In this document: in pieces, positions 1 to 7,671 of the stretch
Layout: each line of letters starts with the position of its first letter
How positions within the stretch are numbered: the first letter of the stretch is position 1
DNA from: GCA-002282575 sp964646525
GTDB taxonomy: Bacteria; Pseudomonadota; Gammaproteobacteria; Thiomicrospirales; Thiomicrospiraceae
Length of the DNA stretch: 24,462 nt
Assembly (NCBI GenBank): GCA_964646525.1
Contig: CAZYER010000023.1
Location: 1-24,462 of the forward strand
Reading direction: 5' to 3'
Translations under genes and position numbers: made by a program
The notes under the pieces: generated by a model
Seen by the model: only the letters and a program-made list of their open reading frames with translations
Databases searched by the model: none
What the model was told of the DNA's origin: nothing

Positions 1-192
1 TGAACGCCTTAGCTTGATCTAAACCAGCTTTTCACGGCTTTTCTTGCTTGATAATTGTCGGGTCTCGACTGGTTGGATAAGTTATAATTATCTCAAGTCT
101 CGTCATTTTGTTAGTTACCAACATAAGCCAGTCGCCGTGCTCAGTTTGCAGAAATTGTTTACCGATTACGCTCAAGGGCTTGGGTAAGCGTC
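1..192 (+). pseudogene. Remnant of the N-terminal part of a CheW-like gene
   Basis: No intact gene is visible, but there are protein-like pieces in different frames. An open stretch from 23 to 187 encodes a segment ending FVSYQHKPVAVLSLQKLF, which resembles the CheW-domain strand where a receptor-coupling protein has a pattern like 'G.vPVlsL..lL'. It stops at TAA 185-187. The next part of such a domain continues in another frame, from 127 onward, so a -1 frame change within 127-187 would join the two. At the left edge, 2-22 encodes a short tail ending in TAA, and 13-48 in yet another frame reads LDLNQLFTAFLA, a similar motif. This may be a decayed gene or may reflect base-call errors. The family resemblance is by eye only. 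A TATAAT sequence lies at 83-88 without a convincing -35 hexamer. Confidence 0.3.
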
Positions 193-573
193 TTGGGCAC
201 GATAGAACATTTGGAGTTGATGCTGACCGAGGTTGAAGGTGTCGCTATCGGCCTATTGGCACATAAAGTAGGTTATTCTAAACCCTGTTCTACTTCGTTA
301 TCGGCTACGCCAAAGTTAACTGAGTGGTTAGGGTTGTTATCCACTCAAACCTCCTCGCATATCGCATTATCCTTGCATCTTGCAGATGAACTTAGTCTAG
401 ATGTCTGCTGTTCGGCTCCAGTAACCTTGGTTTCCGTGCCAAATGACGCCGTTTTCTCTTTACCTGCATTGCTTGCTGCTCGTTGTCATATTCGTGGTTT
501 ATCGGCGCTGTCCATACATAATGCACGTCTGGTTTTTGTGATCGACTTATCCTTGCTGAGGGGAGATAGCTGA
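193..573 (+). CDS. Hypothetical protein resembling the C-terminal half of a CheW-like domain
   Basis: The open frame of 126 codons starts at TTG 193; an ATG at 220 is an alternative, with GGAG only about 3 bases before it. Residues 7-27 contain EVEGVAIGLLAHKV, which looks like the 'vaiGLlVd.V' strand of CheW-type chemotaxis coupling domains. The end, NARLVFVIDLSLL, resembles their closing 'g..lvfllDl..L' strand. A complete CheW domain is usually about 140 residues or more and begins upstream of this start, and the missing part is found in a different frame just before (23-187). This is therefore best viewed as a truncated or frameshifted gene rather than a confident functional protein. CheW proteins link receptors to the CheA kinase, and related ones act in pilus chemosensory systems; no other chemotaxis gene is in the window. 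It ends 47 bases before rimO. Confidence 0.35.
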   Translation: MGTIEHLELMLTEVEGVAIGLLAHKVGYSKPCSTSLSATPKLTEWLGLLSTQTSSHIALSLHLADELSLDVCCSAPVTLVSVPNDAVFSLPALLAARCHIRGLSALSIHNARLVFVIDLSLLRGDS

Positions 574-620
574 ATCTGTGGTACAATTTCAACAATTTAA
601 TTTTGATTTGATGAAGTGAT

Positions 621-1943
621 ATGGTCTCGACGCACGCACCCAAAATTGGCTTTGTTAGCCTTGGCTGTCCTAAAGCCCTAGTAGACTCTGAACGCATTTT
701 GACGCAGTTGCGTAGTGAAGGCTATGAAATTTCTCCAGATTATACGGGTTCCGATTTGGTTGTGGTCAATACCTGTGGTTTTATTGATTCAGCGGTAGCT
801 GAGTCGTTAGATACCATCGGTGAAGCCTTAAACGAAAACGGTAAAGTGATCGTCACTGGCTGTTTAGGTGCCCGTCCTGAAGTGATTATGGCGGAACATC
901 CACAGGTATTAGCGATTTCGGGCGCGGCTGCCTATGAGCAGGTGATGAATCACGTACATACTCATGTGCCCAAACCTCACGACCCTTTCTTGGATTTGTT
1001 ACCGAATACGGGTGTTAAACTCACGCCCAAGCATTACGCTTACCTAAAGATTTCTGAAGGCTGTAACCACCGTTGCACCTTCTGCATTATTCCCAGTATG
1101 CGTGGCGACTTAGTCTCTCGTCCGATTGGCGATGTGATGACCGAAGCGAAAAATCTGGCGAATGCGGGTGTGAAAGAACTACTCGTCGTCTCACAAGATA
1201 CCAGTGCCTATGGTGTTGATACCAAATATAAATTGGACTTTTGGGAAGGTCGTCCGCTCAAAACTAATATGTACGATATGGCCAGCGCCTTGGGTGATCT
1301 CGGTATTTGGGTAAGGATGCATTATGTTTATCCTTATCCGAATGTCGATGACATTATCCCGTTAATGGCGCAAGGCAAAATTCTACCTTATTTGGATATT
1401 CCCTTCCAACACGCCAGTCCGCGCATTTTGAAAATGATGAAGCGCCCTGGTGACGTTAATCGCTTACTCGATCGCATCAAAAAATGGCGTGATATTTGTC
1501 CAGATCTAACCATTCGCAGTACCTTTATTGTCGGTTTTCCAGGCGAGACAGACGAAGACTTTGAGTTGTTGATGGACTTCTTAGATAAAGCTGAGTTAGA
1601 TCGTGTTGGCTGTTTCCCCTATTCACCCGTTGAAGGCGCAGTTGCTAATGACTTAGCTGCGCCAGTGCCCGATGACGTTAAGCAAGAACGCTGGGAAGAG
1701 CTGATGGCGTTACAAATGGATATTTCGGAAGAGAAGATGAAAGCCAAAATCGGTTCACGAATGACGGTATTGGTAGACACCATTGGAGAGCAGGGCGCGA
1801 TTGCCCGTTCTGCTGCTGATGCTCCTGAAATTGATGGCACGGTCATTATTAAAAACGGCGCACATTTGCCTGTTGGTGAGTTTGTGGAGGTCGATATTGT
1901 TGACGCCGAAACCTATGATCTGTTTGCAAAGGTAGCAAGCTGA
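621..1943 (+). CDS. rimO: Ribosomal protein S12 methylthiotransferase RimO
   Basis: This 440-residue radical-SAM enzyme adds a methylthio group to an aspartate of ribosomal protein S12 (Asp88 in E. coli numbering). The three domains of the family are visible. The N-terminal UPF0004 domain has Cys16, Cys52 and Cys81, the ligands of the auxiliary 4Fe-4S cluster. The radical-SAM domain has the C148-x3-C152-x2-C155 motif in EGCNHRCTFCIIPSMRG. A C-terminal TRAM domain (about 375-440) binds S12. The sequence FVSLGCPKALVDSE and the radical-SAM segment are typical of RimO rather than the tRNA enzyme MiaB. Length is normal. The ATG at 621 follows GAAG a few bases upstream. The gene is convergent with the his operon, and the two share a hairpin terminator. 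Confidence 0.96.
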   Translation: MVSTHAPKIGFVSLGCPKALVDSERILTQLRSEGYEISPDYTGSDLVVVNTCGFIDSAVAESLDTIGEALNENGKVIVTGCLGARPEVIMAEHPQVLAISGAAAYEQVMNHVHTHVPKPHDPFLDLLPNTGVKLTPKHYAYLKISEGCNHRCTFCIIPSMRGDLVSRPIGDVMTEAKNLANAGVKELLVVSQDTSAYGVDTKYKLDFWEGRPLKTNMYDMASALGDLGIWVRMHYVYPYPNVDDIIPLMAQGKILPYLDIPFQHASPRILKMMKRPGDVNRLLDRIKKWRDICPDLTIRSTFIVGFPGETDEDFELLMDFLDKAELDRVGCFPYSPVEGAVANDLAAPVPDDVKQERWEELMALQMDISEEKMKAKIGSRMTVLVDTIGEQGAIARSAADAPEIDGTVIIKNGAHLPVGEFVEVDIVDAETYDLFAKVAS

Positions 1944-1971
1944 TAAGGTTGCTCGATTACAGTCAATAAGC

Positions 1972-1998
1972 AAAAAAGCGCCAGTTTGGCGCTTTTTT
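1972..1998. terminator. Bidirectional Rho-independent terminator between rimO and hisF
   Basis: AAAAAAGCGCCA at 1972-1983 pairs perfectly with TGGCGCTTTTTT at 1987-1998 around a 3-base loop. The stem is GC-rich in the middle and gives a T-run on both strands. It lies 28 bases after the rimO stop and 18 bases after the hisF stop, so it can end transcription from both sides. Confidence 0.92.
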
Positions 1999-2016
1999 GT
2001 TGTTTTACACGAAGGA

Positions 2017-2775
2017 TTACAGTCTAACCTCAATCCCTTGCCCCTGCAAATGTCGCTTTGCTTGCTCAAGTGTGTACTCACCAAAATGGAAAATACTGGC
2101 TGCTAATACGGCTTCAGCACCACCTTGGGTAATACCGTCAGCTAAGTCTTGCAAGTTGCCAACACCACCTGAGGCAATGACGGGAATTGAAACGGCATCG
2201 CTAACCGCGCGAGTCAACGCTAAGTCGTAGCCTTTTTTGGTGCCATCGCCATCCATGCTGGTCAGTAAAATTTCACCCGCACCGAAGGTTTGCATTTTTT
2301 TTGCCCATTCAACCACGTCAATGCCAGTGGCTTTGCGACCACCATGGGTAAAAATTTCCCAATGGTCATCGACATGCTTGGCATCAATGGCAACAACAAT
2401 ACACTGTGAACCAAAGTGATCGCTGGCTTCTTGCACAAATTCAGGACGAAAAACAGCAGCGCTGTTAATGGACACCTTGTCTGCACCGGCATTGAGCATT
2501 TTACGAATATCGTCTAGCGTGCGGATGCCACCGCCAACTGTCAGCGGAATAAACACTTCGCTAGCAACCTGTTCAACAACGTGTACCAAGGTTTCACGAT
2601 CATCGCTGGTGGCAGTAATATCTAAAAAGGTGATTTCATCAGCCCCTTGTTGGTTGTAACGACGTGCCACTTCAACCGGATCGCCCGCGTCTCGAATACC
2701 AACGAAATTAACCCCCTTGACCACGCGCCCTTTATCGACGTCCAAGCAAGGGATAATGCGTTTAGCCAAGCCCAT
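2017..2775 (-). CDS. hisF: Imidazole glycerol phosphate synthase, cyclase subunit HisF
   Basis: HisF forms the synthase with HisH. It uses ammonia delivered from HisH to turn PRFAR into imidazole glycerol phosphate and AICAR, in histidine biosynthesis. The 252-residue (beta/alpha)8 barrel shows the two catalytic aspartates: Asp12 in RIIPCLDVDKGRVVKG and Asp131 in VVAIDAKHV. Phosphate-binding glycines are seen in TVGGGIR (about 79-85) and IASGGVGN. Length is normal. The start overlaps the hisA stop by one base (TAATG), which suggests translational coupling. It is the last gene of the operon, and no hisI or hisE follows before the terminator. Confidence 0.97.
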   Translation of the reverse strand: MGLAKRIIPCLDVDKGRVVKGVNFVGIRDAGDPVEVARRYNQQGADEITFLDITATSDDRETLVHVVEQVASEVFIPLTVGGGIRTLDDIRKMLNAGADKVSINSAAVFRPEFVQEASDHFGSQCIVVAIDAKHVDDHWEIFTHGGRKATGIDVVEWAKKMQTFGAGEILLTSMDGDGTKKGYDLALTRAVSDAVSIPVIASGGVGNLQDLADGITQGGAEAVLAASIFHFGEYTLEQAKRHLQGQGIEVRL

Positions 2776-3518
2776 TATCTGCGTCCCATCAACTCATCAG
2801 ACAAACGTTGACCTTCAGCAAAGTCCAAACTGCCTTCATAAATCGCTCGTCCGGTAATAGCGCCTGAAATGCCGCTGCTGGCAACGGCACATAAGTCACG
2901 AATATCATCTAAGTTAGTTATGCCGCCACTTGCAATAATCGGAATATTGACTGCTTCCGCTAAGGCTTTAGTGGCCTTGACGTTGACGCCTTGCATCATA
3001 CCGTCACGACCGATATCGGTGTAAATGATTTCATTCACGCCATCGTTTTCAAAACGTTTAGCTAAATCAATAACATGATGGTCGGTGATTTCTGCCCAAC
3101 CGTTAATGGCGACCATGCCATCTTGTGCATCTAAGCCAACAATGATTTTGCCAGGAAATTTGGTGCAAGCAGCAGCAACAAATTCAGGCTCTTTCGCTGC
3201 TTTGGTACCGATAATGACATAGCTCACGCCAGCATCTAGGTAGCGTTGAATGGTGTCAAAATCGCGAATGCCGCCACCAATTTGCACGGGCAGATTCGGG
3301 AAGGCTTTGGTCACTTCCAATACGGCTTTAGCATTGACTGGCTCGCCAGCAAAAGCACCATTCAGATCGACCATATGCAAACGACGGCAGCCAGCATTAA
3401 CCCAGCGCGTCGCGGTATCTAGGACATTACTTGAAAACACATCCGCATCTTCCATGCGGCCTTGTTTTAAGCGAACACATTGACCGTCTTTCAGGTCGAT
3501 AGCAGGAATTAACAACAT
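2775..3518 (-). CDS. hisA: ProFAR isomerase HisA
   Basis: HisA converts ProFAR to PRFAR, the substrate of HisHF, in histidine biosynthesis. This 247-residue (beta/alpha)8 barrel has the catalytic aspartates Asp8 (LLIPAIDLKDG) and Asp130 (IIVGLDAQDG). Phosphate-binding loops are QIGGGIRD (about 79-86) and IASGGITN. It begins with the family-typical MLLIPAIDLK. The ATG has AGAGG (3527-3531 on the plus strand as CCTCT) at good spacing. It lies 37 bases after hisH and overlaps hisF by one base. Confidence 0.97.
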   Translation of the reverse strand: MLLIPAIDLKDGQCVRLKQGRMEDADVFSSNVLDTATRWVNAGCRRLHMVDLNGAFAGEPVNAKAVLEVTKAFPNLPVQIGGGIRDFDTIQRYLDAGVSYVIIGTKAAKEPEFVAAACTKFPGKIIVGLDAQDGMVAINGWAEITDHHVIDLAKRFENDGVNEIIYTDIGRDGMMQGVNVKATKALAEAVNIPIIASGGITNLDDIRDLCAVASSGISGAITGRAIYEGSLDFAEGQRLSDELMGRR

Positions 3519-3555
3519 TAACGATACCTCTATAATTCAGATGGGGCTGAGCGGA

Positions 3556-4206
3556 TTATACTTGTCCGTTCCATGCACAAAAATTGCGTAAGAACTGCAG
3601 ACCTGCATCAGCACTCTTTTCAGGATGCGCTTGAATAGCAAACAGCTTGCCTTGAGCAATGGCAGAGGTGTAGTTTAGACCAAACTCAGTGCTACCTGCC
3701 GTGATGCAGTTATCAGTAGGCTTCACAAAATAACTGTGCACAAAATAAAAACGGCTATTGTTCTCGATGTTTTGCCATAAGGGATGTTCTTGGTGTTGCC
3801 TAATCTGATTCCAACCCATTTGCGGAATTTTATGCGTAGGATGCCAATTTGGCTGGTCGGCAAATGCCAGTACATCGCCCTTAAATAAATCTAAGCAGTG
3901 CACACCACCATTTTCGGCAGAATGCGACATAAGCACTTGCATGCCCATGCAAATGCCCAAAAAGGGTTTGTCTTGAGCAGCATTAACGACTGACTCTTTT
4001 AACCCTTCGATGTGGTTCAGTGCATTCATACACGCTTTAGCCGCGCCTTGTCCTGGAAAGACAACGGCATCGGCGTTGGCGATTTGTGTTGGGTTTTCAC
4101 TGACGCTAATGCGCGTGTTGGCTGGTGCAACATGCAACAAGGCTTGTTTGACCGAGCGCAGATTGCCCATGCCATAGTCAACAACAACAATTTCACGCAA
4201 TGACAT
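3556..4206 (-). CDS. hisH: Imidazole glycerol phosphate synthase, glutaminase subunit HisH
   Basis: HisH hydrolyses glutamine and channels ammonia to HisF. The 216-residue class-I glutamine amidotransferase shows the full triad: nucleophile Cys86 in LGICMGMQ, and His194 and Glu196 in IQAHPEKS. The N-terminal VVDYGMGNLRSV and the oxyanion-strand region PGQGA (51-55) are typical of HisH. Length is normal (about 200-216). The start codon follows directly on the hisB stop codon (TAA then ATG with no gap), so the two are almost certainly co-translated. Confidence 0.97.
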   Translation of the reverse strand: MSLREIVVVDYGMGNLRSVKQALLHVAPANTRISVSENPTQIANADAVVFPGQGAAKACMNALNHIEGLKESVVNAAQDKPFLGICMGMQVLMSHSAENGGVHCLDLFKGDVLAFADQPNWHPTHKIPQMGWNQIRQHQEHPLWQNIENNSRFYFVHSYFVKPTDNCITAGSTEFGLNYTSAIAQGKLFAIQAHPEKSADAGLQFLRNFCAWNGQV

Positions 4207-4794
4207 TTACAAAGCCCCCTTAGTTGAGGGCAAAATACCTGCCATGCGCTCATCAGCAGTTAACGCCATGCGTAGGGCGCGACCGAAGGCTTTGAAAATG
4301 GTTTCTGCTTGGTGATGCGCATTGATACCACGTACATTATCAATATGCAGTGTTGCATGGGCATGATTAACAAATCCTTGGAAGAATTCTTGCACTAGCT
4401 GGGTATCAAAGTTGCCGATGCGCTCAGCCGTGAAAGCACAGTGGAATTGCAATCCAGCTCGACCAGATAAGTCAATGACGACGCGAGATAGAGCTTCATC
4501 TAAAGGTACATAGGCATGTCCATAACGGGCAATGCCTTTTTTATCGCCAACGGCCTTAGCAATGGCTGCACCTAAACTAATACCAATATCCTCAACGGTG
4601 TGGTGGTCATCAATATGGTTATCACCAATGGCTTCAATGGTGATGTCAATCATGCCGTGACGAGCAATTTGATCGATCATGTGTTCTAAAAAAGGAACTC
4701 CAGTTCTTAGCTGAGCCTTACCTGAGCCATCTAAGTTGATGTCAATTTTAATTTGGGTTTCTAAGGTTTTTCGTTCAATTTGAGCGGTGCGCAT
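4207..4794 (-). CDS. hisB: Imidazoleglycerol-phosphate dehydratase HisB (monofunctional)
   Basis: HisB dehydrates imidazole glycerol phosphate to imidazole acetol phosphate. I see the metal-binding motifs HHTVED (64-69) and HHQAE (160-164), plus FLEHM near residue 38. The protein is 195 residues and lacks the histidinol-phosphatase domain fused to HisB in enteric bacteria. The frame is open upstream to a TTG at 4821, but ATG 4794 gives the usual family length and begins MRTAQIERKT. It has AAGGT (ACCTT on the plus strand, around 4800) at about 6 bases, so I prefer it. It is the first gene of this his cluster; hisG, hisD and hisC are not here. Confidence 0.95.
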   Translation of the reverse strand: MRTAQIERKTLETQIKIDINLDGSGKAQLRTGVPFLEHMIDQIARHGMIDITIEAIGDNHIDDHHTVEDIGISLGAAIAKAVGDKKGIARYGHAYVPLDEALSRVVIDLSGRAGLQFHCAFTAERIGNFDTQLVQEFFQGFVNHAHATLHIDNVRGINAHHQAETIFKAFGRALRMALTADERMAGILPSTKGAL

Positions 4795-4871
4795 CACTCG
4801 ACCTTTTTCATTAGCTTTCAAAATTAAGCTTATTTTAACATTTTTAAGGGGCTACGCGTGTTTGCGTATAA

Positions 4872-4900
4872 ATATTATTGCAAACAAAGAAGATAAGTAA
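4872..4900 (-). promoter_or_regulatory. Candidate sigma70 promoter for hisBHAF
   Basis: Read on the minus strand, TTACTT (4895-4900) and TAATAT (4872-4877) are separated by exactly 17 bases, each matching the consensus at four of six positions. Transcription would start near 4865, leaving a leader of about 70 bases before hisB. No histidine-rich leader peptide is evident. Confidence 0.4.
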
Positions 4901-5026
4901 ATTTTAGTGCTCATAATAAAAATTAATGATGAGGATAAATATTTTTGAGTTGGTGAGGGGGTAATATCTGGTTAGAATACCATATGCTAAAGTAAAAAGA
5001 CCCATTCTGCTATCAGGTTTCGGAAC

Positions 5027-5066
5027 TTGATTGTGGTTAAGTTTTGATTCTTTTAGCTCCTATAAA
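5027..5066 (+). promoter_or_regulatory. Candidate FNR/Anr-dependent promoter for ccoNOQP
   Basis: TTGAT-TGTG-GTTAA at 5027-5040 matches the FNR/Anr box TTGAT-N4-ATCAA at eight of ten positions. A TATAAA -10 element lies at 5061-5066. With a start near 5073-5075, the box would be centred about 41.5 bases upstream, the classic class II activator position. cbb3 oxidases are commonly induced by FNR-type regulators at low oxygen, so the arrangement fits. The second half-site is degenerate. Confidence 0.5.
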
Positions 5067-5202
5067 CTTCAATATAAATGTTCTGTTAGCTATATACTAG
5101 TCTACAGATGAGGATAAGCCTGTGAAGTGGGGTGTACGCCGTGAGGTGTTCATCTGACGTAGCGGCATGTTAGGTTGTGTTCAATTAGAGAGGAAATCGC
5201 AT

Positions 5203-6627
5203 ATGGACACGGTGGTTAAACCGCAATATAACGATGGCGTCGTTAAGGCTTTTACCTTGGCAGCTATTGTGTTTCTAGTACTCGGTGCCTTTTCTGGTAC
5301 TTACGCAGCGTCAGAATTGGCGTGGCCTTTTTTAAACTTTGACACGGCAGAAATTACCTTCGGTCGTTTGCGTGTTATTCATACCAATACAGTTATCTAT
5401 GCGTTTGGTGGTAACGTGTTGATGGCAACTGCCTTCTATATTGTTCAGCGTACCAATGGTCGTCCACTTTATAGCAACAAGTTGGCGTGGATTCAGTTCT
5501 TTGCTTTCCAAGCGGGTCTGTTGTTAGCAGTTATCACGCTTGCGTTGGGTATGTCTCAAGCAAAAGAGTACCATGAATTAGAATGGCCACTAGACATCGC
5601 AGTTGCGTTGGTTTGGATTTTGTTTACGTTCAACTTCACCATGACCATTGCTGAACGTGATAAACAGAAAGTGCCTCATATTTATGTGGCTAACTGGTTC
5701 TTCTTCGGCTTGTTAATCATGGTTACTTACCTATGGGTATTGAATGCGCTTTCTGTTCCAGTAAGCTTGTTCCGTTCTTACTCACTGTTTAGTGGTGTAC
5801 AAGATGCCATGATTCAATGGTGGTGGGGTCACAATGCGGTAGGTTTCTTCTTGACTGCAGGCTTCTTAGGTATCATGTACTACTTCGTACCTAAACAAGC
5901 GCAGCGTCCTATTTACTCTTATCGTTTGTCGGTCATCCACTTCTGGGCATTGATGTTTGGTTATGTGTGGTTGGGTGCTCACCACTTACAATACACAGCC
6001 TTGCCTGATTGGGTAGGTTCTTTGGGTGCGGTTATCTCTTTAGCGATGATCATTCCGTCATGGGGTGGTGCGTTGAACGGTATGTTAACGCTATCAGGTG
6101 CGTGGGATCGTTTGCGTACTGACTATATCTTGCGTTTCTTGATCATGTCACTAGCTTTCTACGCTATGTCGACCTTTGAAGGTCCAGTAATGGCAGCCAA
6201 ATCGGTAAACGCTTTGTCGCACTACACTGACTGGACAGTCGGTCACGTTCACTCAGGTGCGTTAGGTTGGGTGGCAATGGTGTCTATTGGTGCCGTTTAC
6301 CACATGACGATGAAGTTGTGGAAAACAGAAATGTACTCTATGTCATTAATTAACTTCCATTTCTGGTTGGCAACTATTGGTACGGTATTCTACATCGTGG
6401 CTATGTGGGTATCAGGTATCATGCAGGGTTTGATGTGGCGTGCTTATGACGACTACGGTACTTTGGCTTATACCTTTGCTGAATCGGTAGCGGCTATGCA
6501 TCCTTATTATGTCATGCGTGCAATTGGCGGTGCCTTGTTTACTGCAGGTGCGGCTGTGATGCTGTACAACATGATCATGACGATTCGCATGGCAAATGCA
6601 CGTCAAACACAATTAGCTCACGCTTGA
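5203..6627 (+). CDS. ccoN: cbb3-type cytochrome c oxidase catalytic subunit I CcoN
   Basis: CcoN is the heme-copper subunit that reduces oxygen to water and pumps protons across the inner membrane. It is hydrophobic with about 12 membrane segments. Visible ligands are His60 (low-spin heme b, in RLRVIHTNTV), His210 (CuB, WWWGHNAVGFF), His260-His261 (CuB, LGAHHLQY), and His348 and His350 (hemes b3 and b, in TVGHVHSG). Tyr254 lies six residues before the HH pair, the position of the Tyr cross-linked to the CuB histidine in C-family oxidases. The frame is open from 5167, but ATG 5203 has AGAGAGGA (5187-5194) at 8 bases and gives the usual 474 residues. It is the first gene of ccoNOQP. Confidence 0.97.
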   Translation: MDTVVKPQYNDGVVKAFTLAAIVFLVLGAFSGTYAASELAWPFLNFDTAEITFGRLRVIHTNTVIYAFGGNVLMATAFYIVQRTNGRPLYSNKLAWIQFFAFQAGLLLAVITLALGMSQAKEYHELEWPLDIAVALVWILFTFNFTMTIAERDKQKVPHIYVANWFFFGLLIMVTYLWVLNALSVPVSLFRSYSLFSGVQDAMIQWWWGHNAVGFFLTAGFLGIMYYFVPKQAQRPIYSYRLSVIHFWALMFGYVWLGAHHLQYTALPDWVGSLGAVISLAMIIPSWGGALNGMLTLSGAWDRLRTDYILRFLIMSLAFYAMSTFEGPVMAAKSVNALSHYTDWTVGHVHSGALGWVAMVSIGAVYHMTMKLWKTEMYSMSLINFHFWLATIGTVFYIVAMWVSGIMQGLMWRAYDDYGTLAYTFAESVAAMHPYYVMRAIGGALFTAGAAVMLYNMIMTIRMANARQTQLAHA

Positions 6628-6639
6628 TATAACATTGCG

Positions 6640-6668
6640 CGTAGCTCTTGCCGCTAAGCAGGGCTACG
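6640..6668 (+). other. Intercistronic hairpin between ccoN and ccoO
   Basis: CGTAGCTCTTGC (6640-6651) can pair with GCAGGGCTACG (6658-6668), with one bulge and one G-T pair, around the loop CGCTAA. No T-run follows, so it is unlikely to end transcription. It may tune the mRNA stability of ccoN relative to the downstream genes. Confidence 0.45.
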
Positions 6669-6690
6669 TACAGACTAAGGAGTTCATGAA

Positions 6691-7470
6691 ATGGCAGATC
6701 AAAAGCCAAAAAATTTGCAAGAATGGATGGAACAAAAGGTTTTTGCGTTAATGTTCGGTATCGCTTTAGCTGTATCGGTTGCAAGTATTGTAGAAATTGT
6801 TCCTTTGTTTTATCTCGATAACACTTACGAGCATACCGCTAAAGACGAGTCGGGTAATTTGAAAAGCCCAGAGTTGTTGTGGGATCGTGGCGATAAGCGT
6901 TTATTTTACAAAGATGAAGCAGGTAACTGGGCTTCAGATTGGAAAGCAGGTGATGGTGTTCGTCCTTTCACGCCACTAGAATTGGCGGGTAAAGATATTT
7001 ACATGCGCGAGCATTGTATGTATTGCCATAGCCAAATGATTCGTCCGTTCCGTGATGAGCGTGAGCGTTATGGTCATTACTCACTGGGTACCGAATCAAT
7101 TTATGATCATCCATTCCAATGGGGTTCTAAGCGTACTGGTCCAGACTTGGCTCGTGTCGGTGGTAAGTTCTCGAATGAGTGGCATTATATGCATTTAATG
7201 CGTCCTCAGGCGTTGGTGCCAGAGTCGGTGATGCCTGCGTATCCATGGTTAGCTGAAAACTCAATCGAAAATGACTTCTTCAATACTAAGCGTGATATGA
7301 AGGCACGTTTGGAAGCGATGCGTCTGATGGGTGTGCCTTACACGCAAGAAGATATTGATAACGCAAATGATCATATCAAAGGCTATACCGAAATGGATGC
7401 GATCATCGCTTACATGCAAGTGTTGGGAACGATGGTCAAACTAGACGACAACAAGGTTTATCGTGAGTAA
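6691..7470 (+). CDS. ccoO: cbb3-type oxidase subunit II CcoO (mono-heme cytochrome c)
   Basis: CcoO is the membrane-anchored cytochrome c subunit that passes electrons toward CcoN. A single N-terminal membrane helix (about 18-41, ending VEIVPLF) precedes a periplasmic domain. That domain has the heme c site CMYCH (Cys109, Cys112, His113) and the probable axial Met181 in VPESVMPAYPWL. The rest (ERYGHYSLGTES, WGSKRTGPDLARVGGK) is highly typical. At 259 residues it is longer than the roughly 200 usual in pseudomonads. Most of the extra length is a polar stretch at about 46-90, between the helix and the heme domain. AAGGAG at 6677-6682 sits 8 bases before ATG 6691. It overlaps ccoQ by 8 bases. 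Confidence 0.96.
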   Translation: MADQKPKNLQEWMEQKVFALMFGIALAVSVASIVEIVPLFYLDNTYEHTAKDESGNLKSPELLWDRGDKRLFYKDEAGNWASDWKAGDGVRPFTPLELAGKDIYMREHCMYCHSQMIRPFRDERERYGHYSLGTESIYDHPFQWGSKRTGPDLARVGGKFSNEWHYMHLMRPQALVPESVMPAYPWLAENSIENDFFNTKRDMKARLEAMRLMGVPYTQEDIDNANDHIKGYTEMDAIIAYMQVLGTMVKLDDNKVYRE

Positions 7471-7648
7471 GATCGAAAGCTATTTCCATACTGATTGGGC
7501 AGCGATGACTGCCTACGATTGGGGTGGCATGATTTTGACGATAGTGATTTTTGTTGCGCTGGCGGTGACTTTTTTTAATGCGTTGCGTCCAAAGAATGCA
7601 AAAGAGTTGGAAGAGCAACGCATGACGCCCTTGCGTGATGACGAATAA
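7463..7648 (+). CDS. ccoQ: cbb3-type oxidase small subunit CcoQ/FixQ
   Basis: This is a 61-residue protein with one membrane helix (about 22-40) followed by a charged tail ending PLRDDE, as in CcoQ/FixQ proteins, which help stabilise the oxidase complex. The start is GTG 7463, inside the end of ccoO (8-base overlap), with AAGG at 7453-7456 at good spacing. The N-terminal 18 residues before the helix are longer than in the shortest CcoQ proteins. The position between ccoO and ccoP is the standard one. Confidence 0.9.
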   Translation: MSKIESYFHTDWAAMTAYDWGGMILTIVIFVALAVTFFNALRPKNAKELEEQRMTPLRDDE

Positions 7649-7671
7649 ATTAAGATTTAAGGAGACCAGTT

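Noticed and set aside
5167..5202. Earlier in-frame ATG for ccoN at 5167
   Set aside because: It would add 12 residues not expected for CcoN and lacks a ribosome site; the strong AGAGAGGA lies before ATG 5203.
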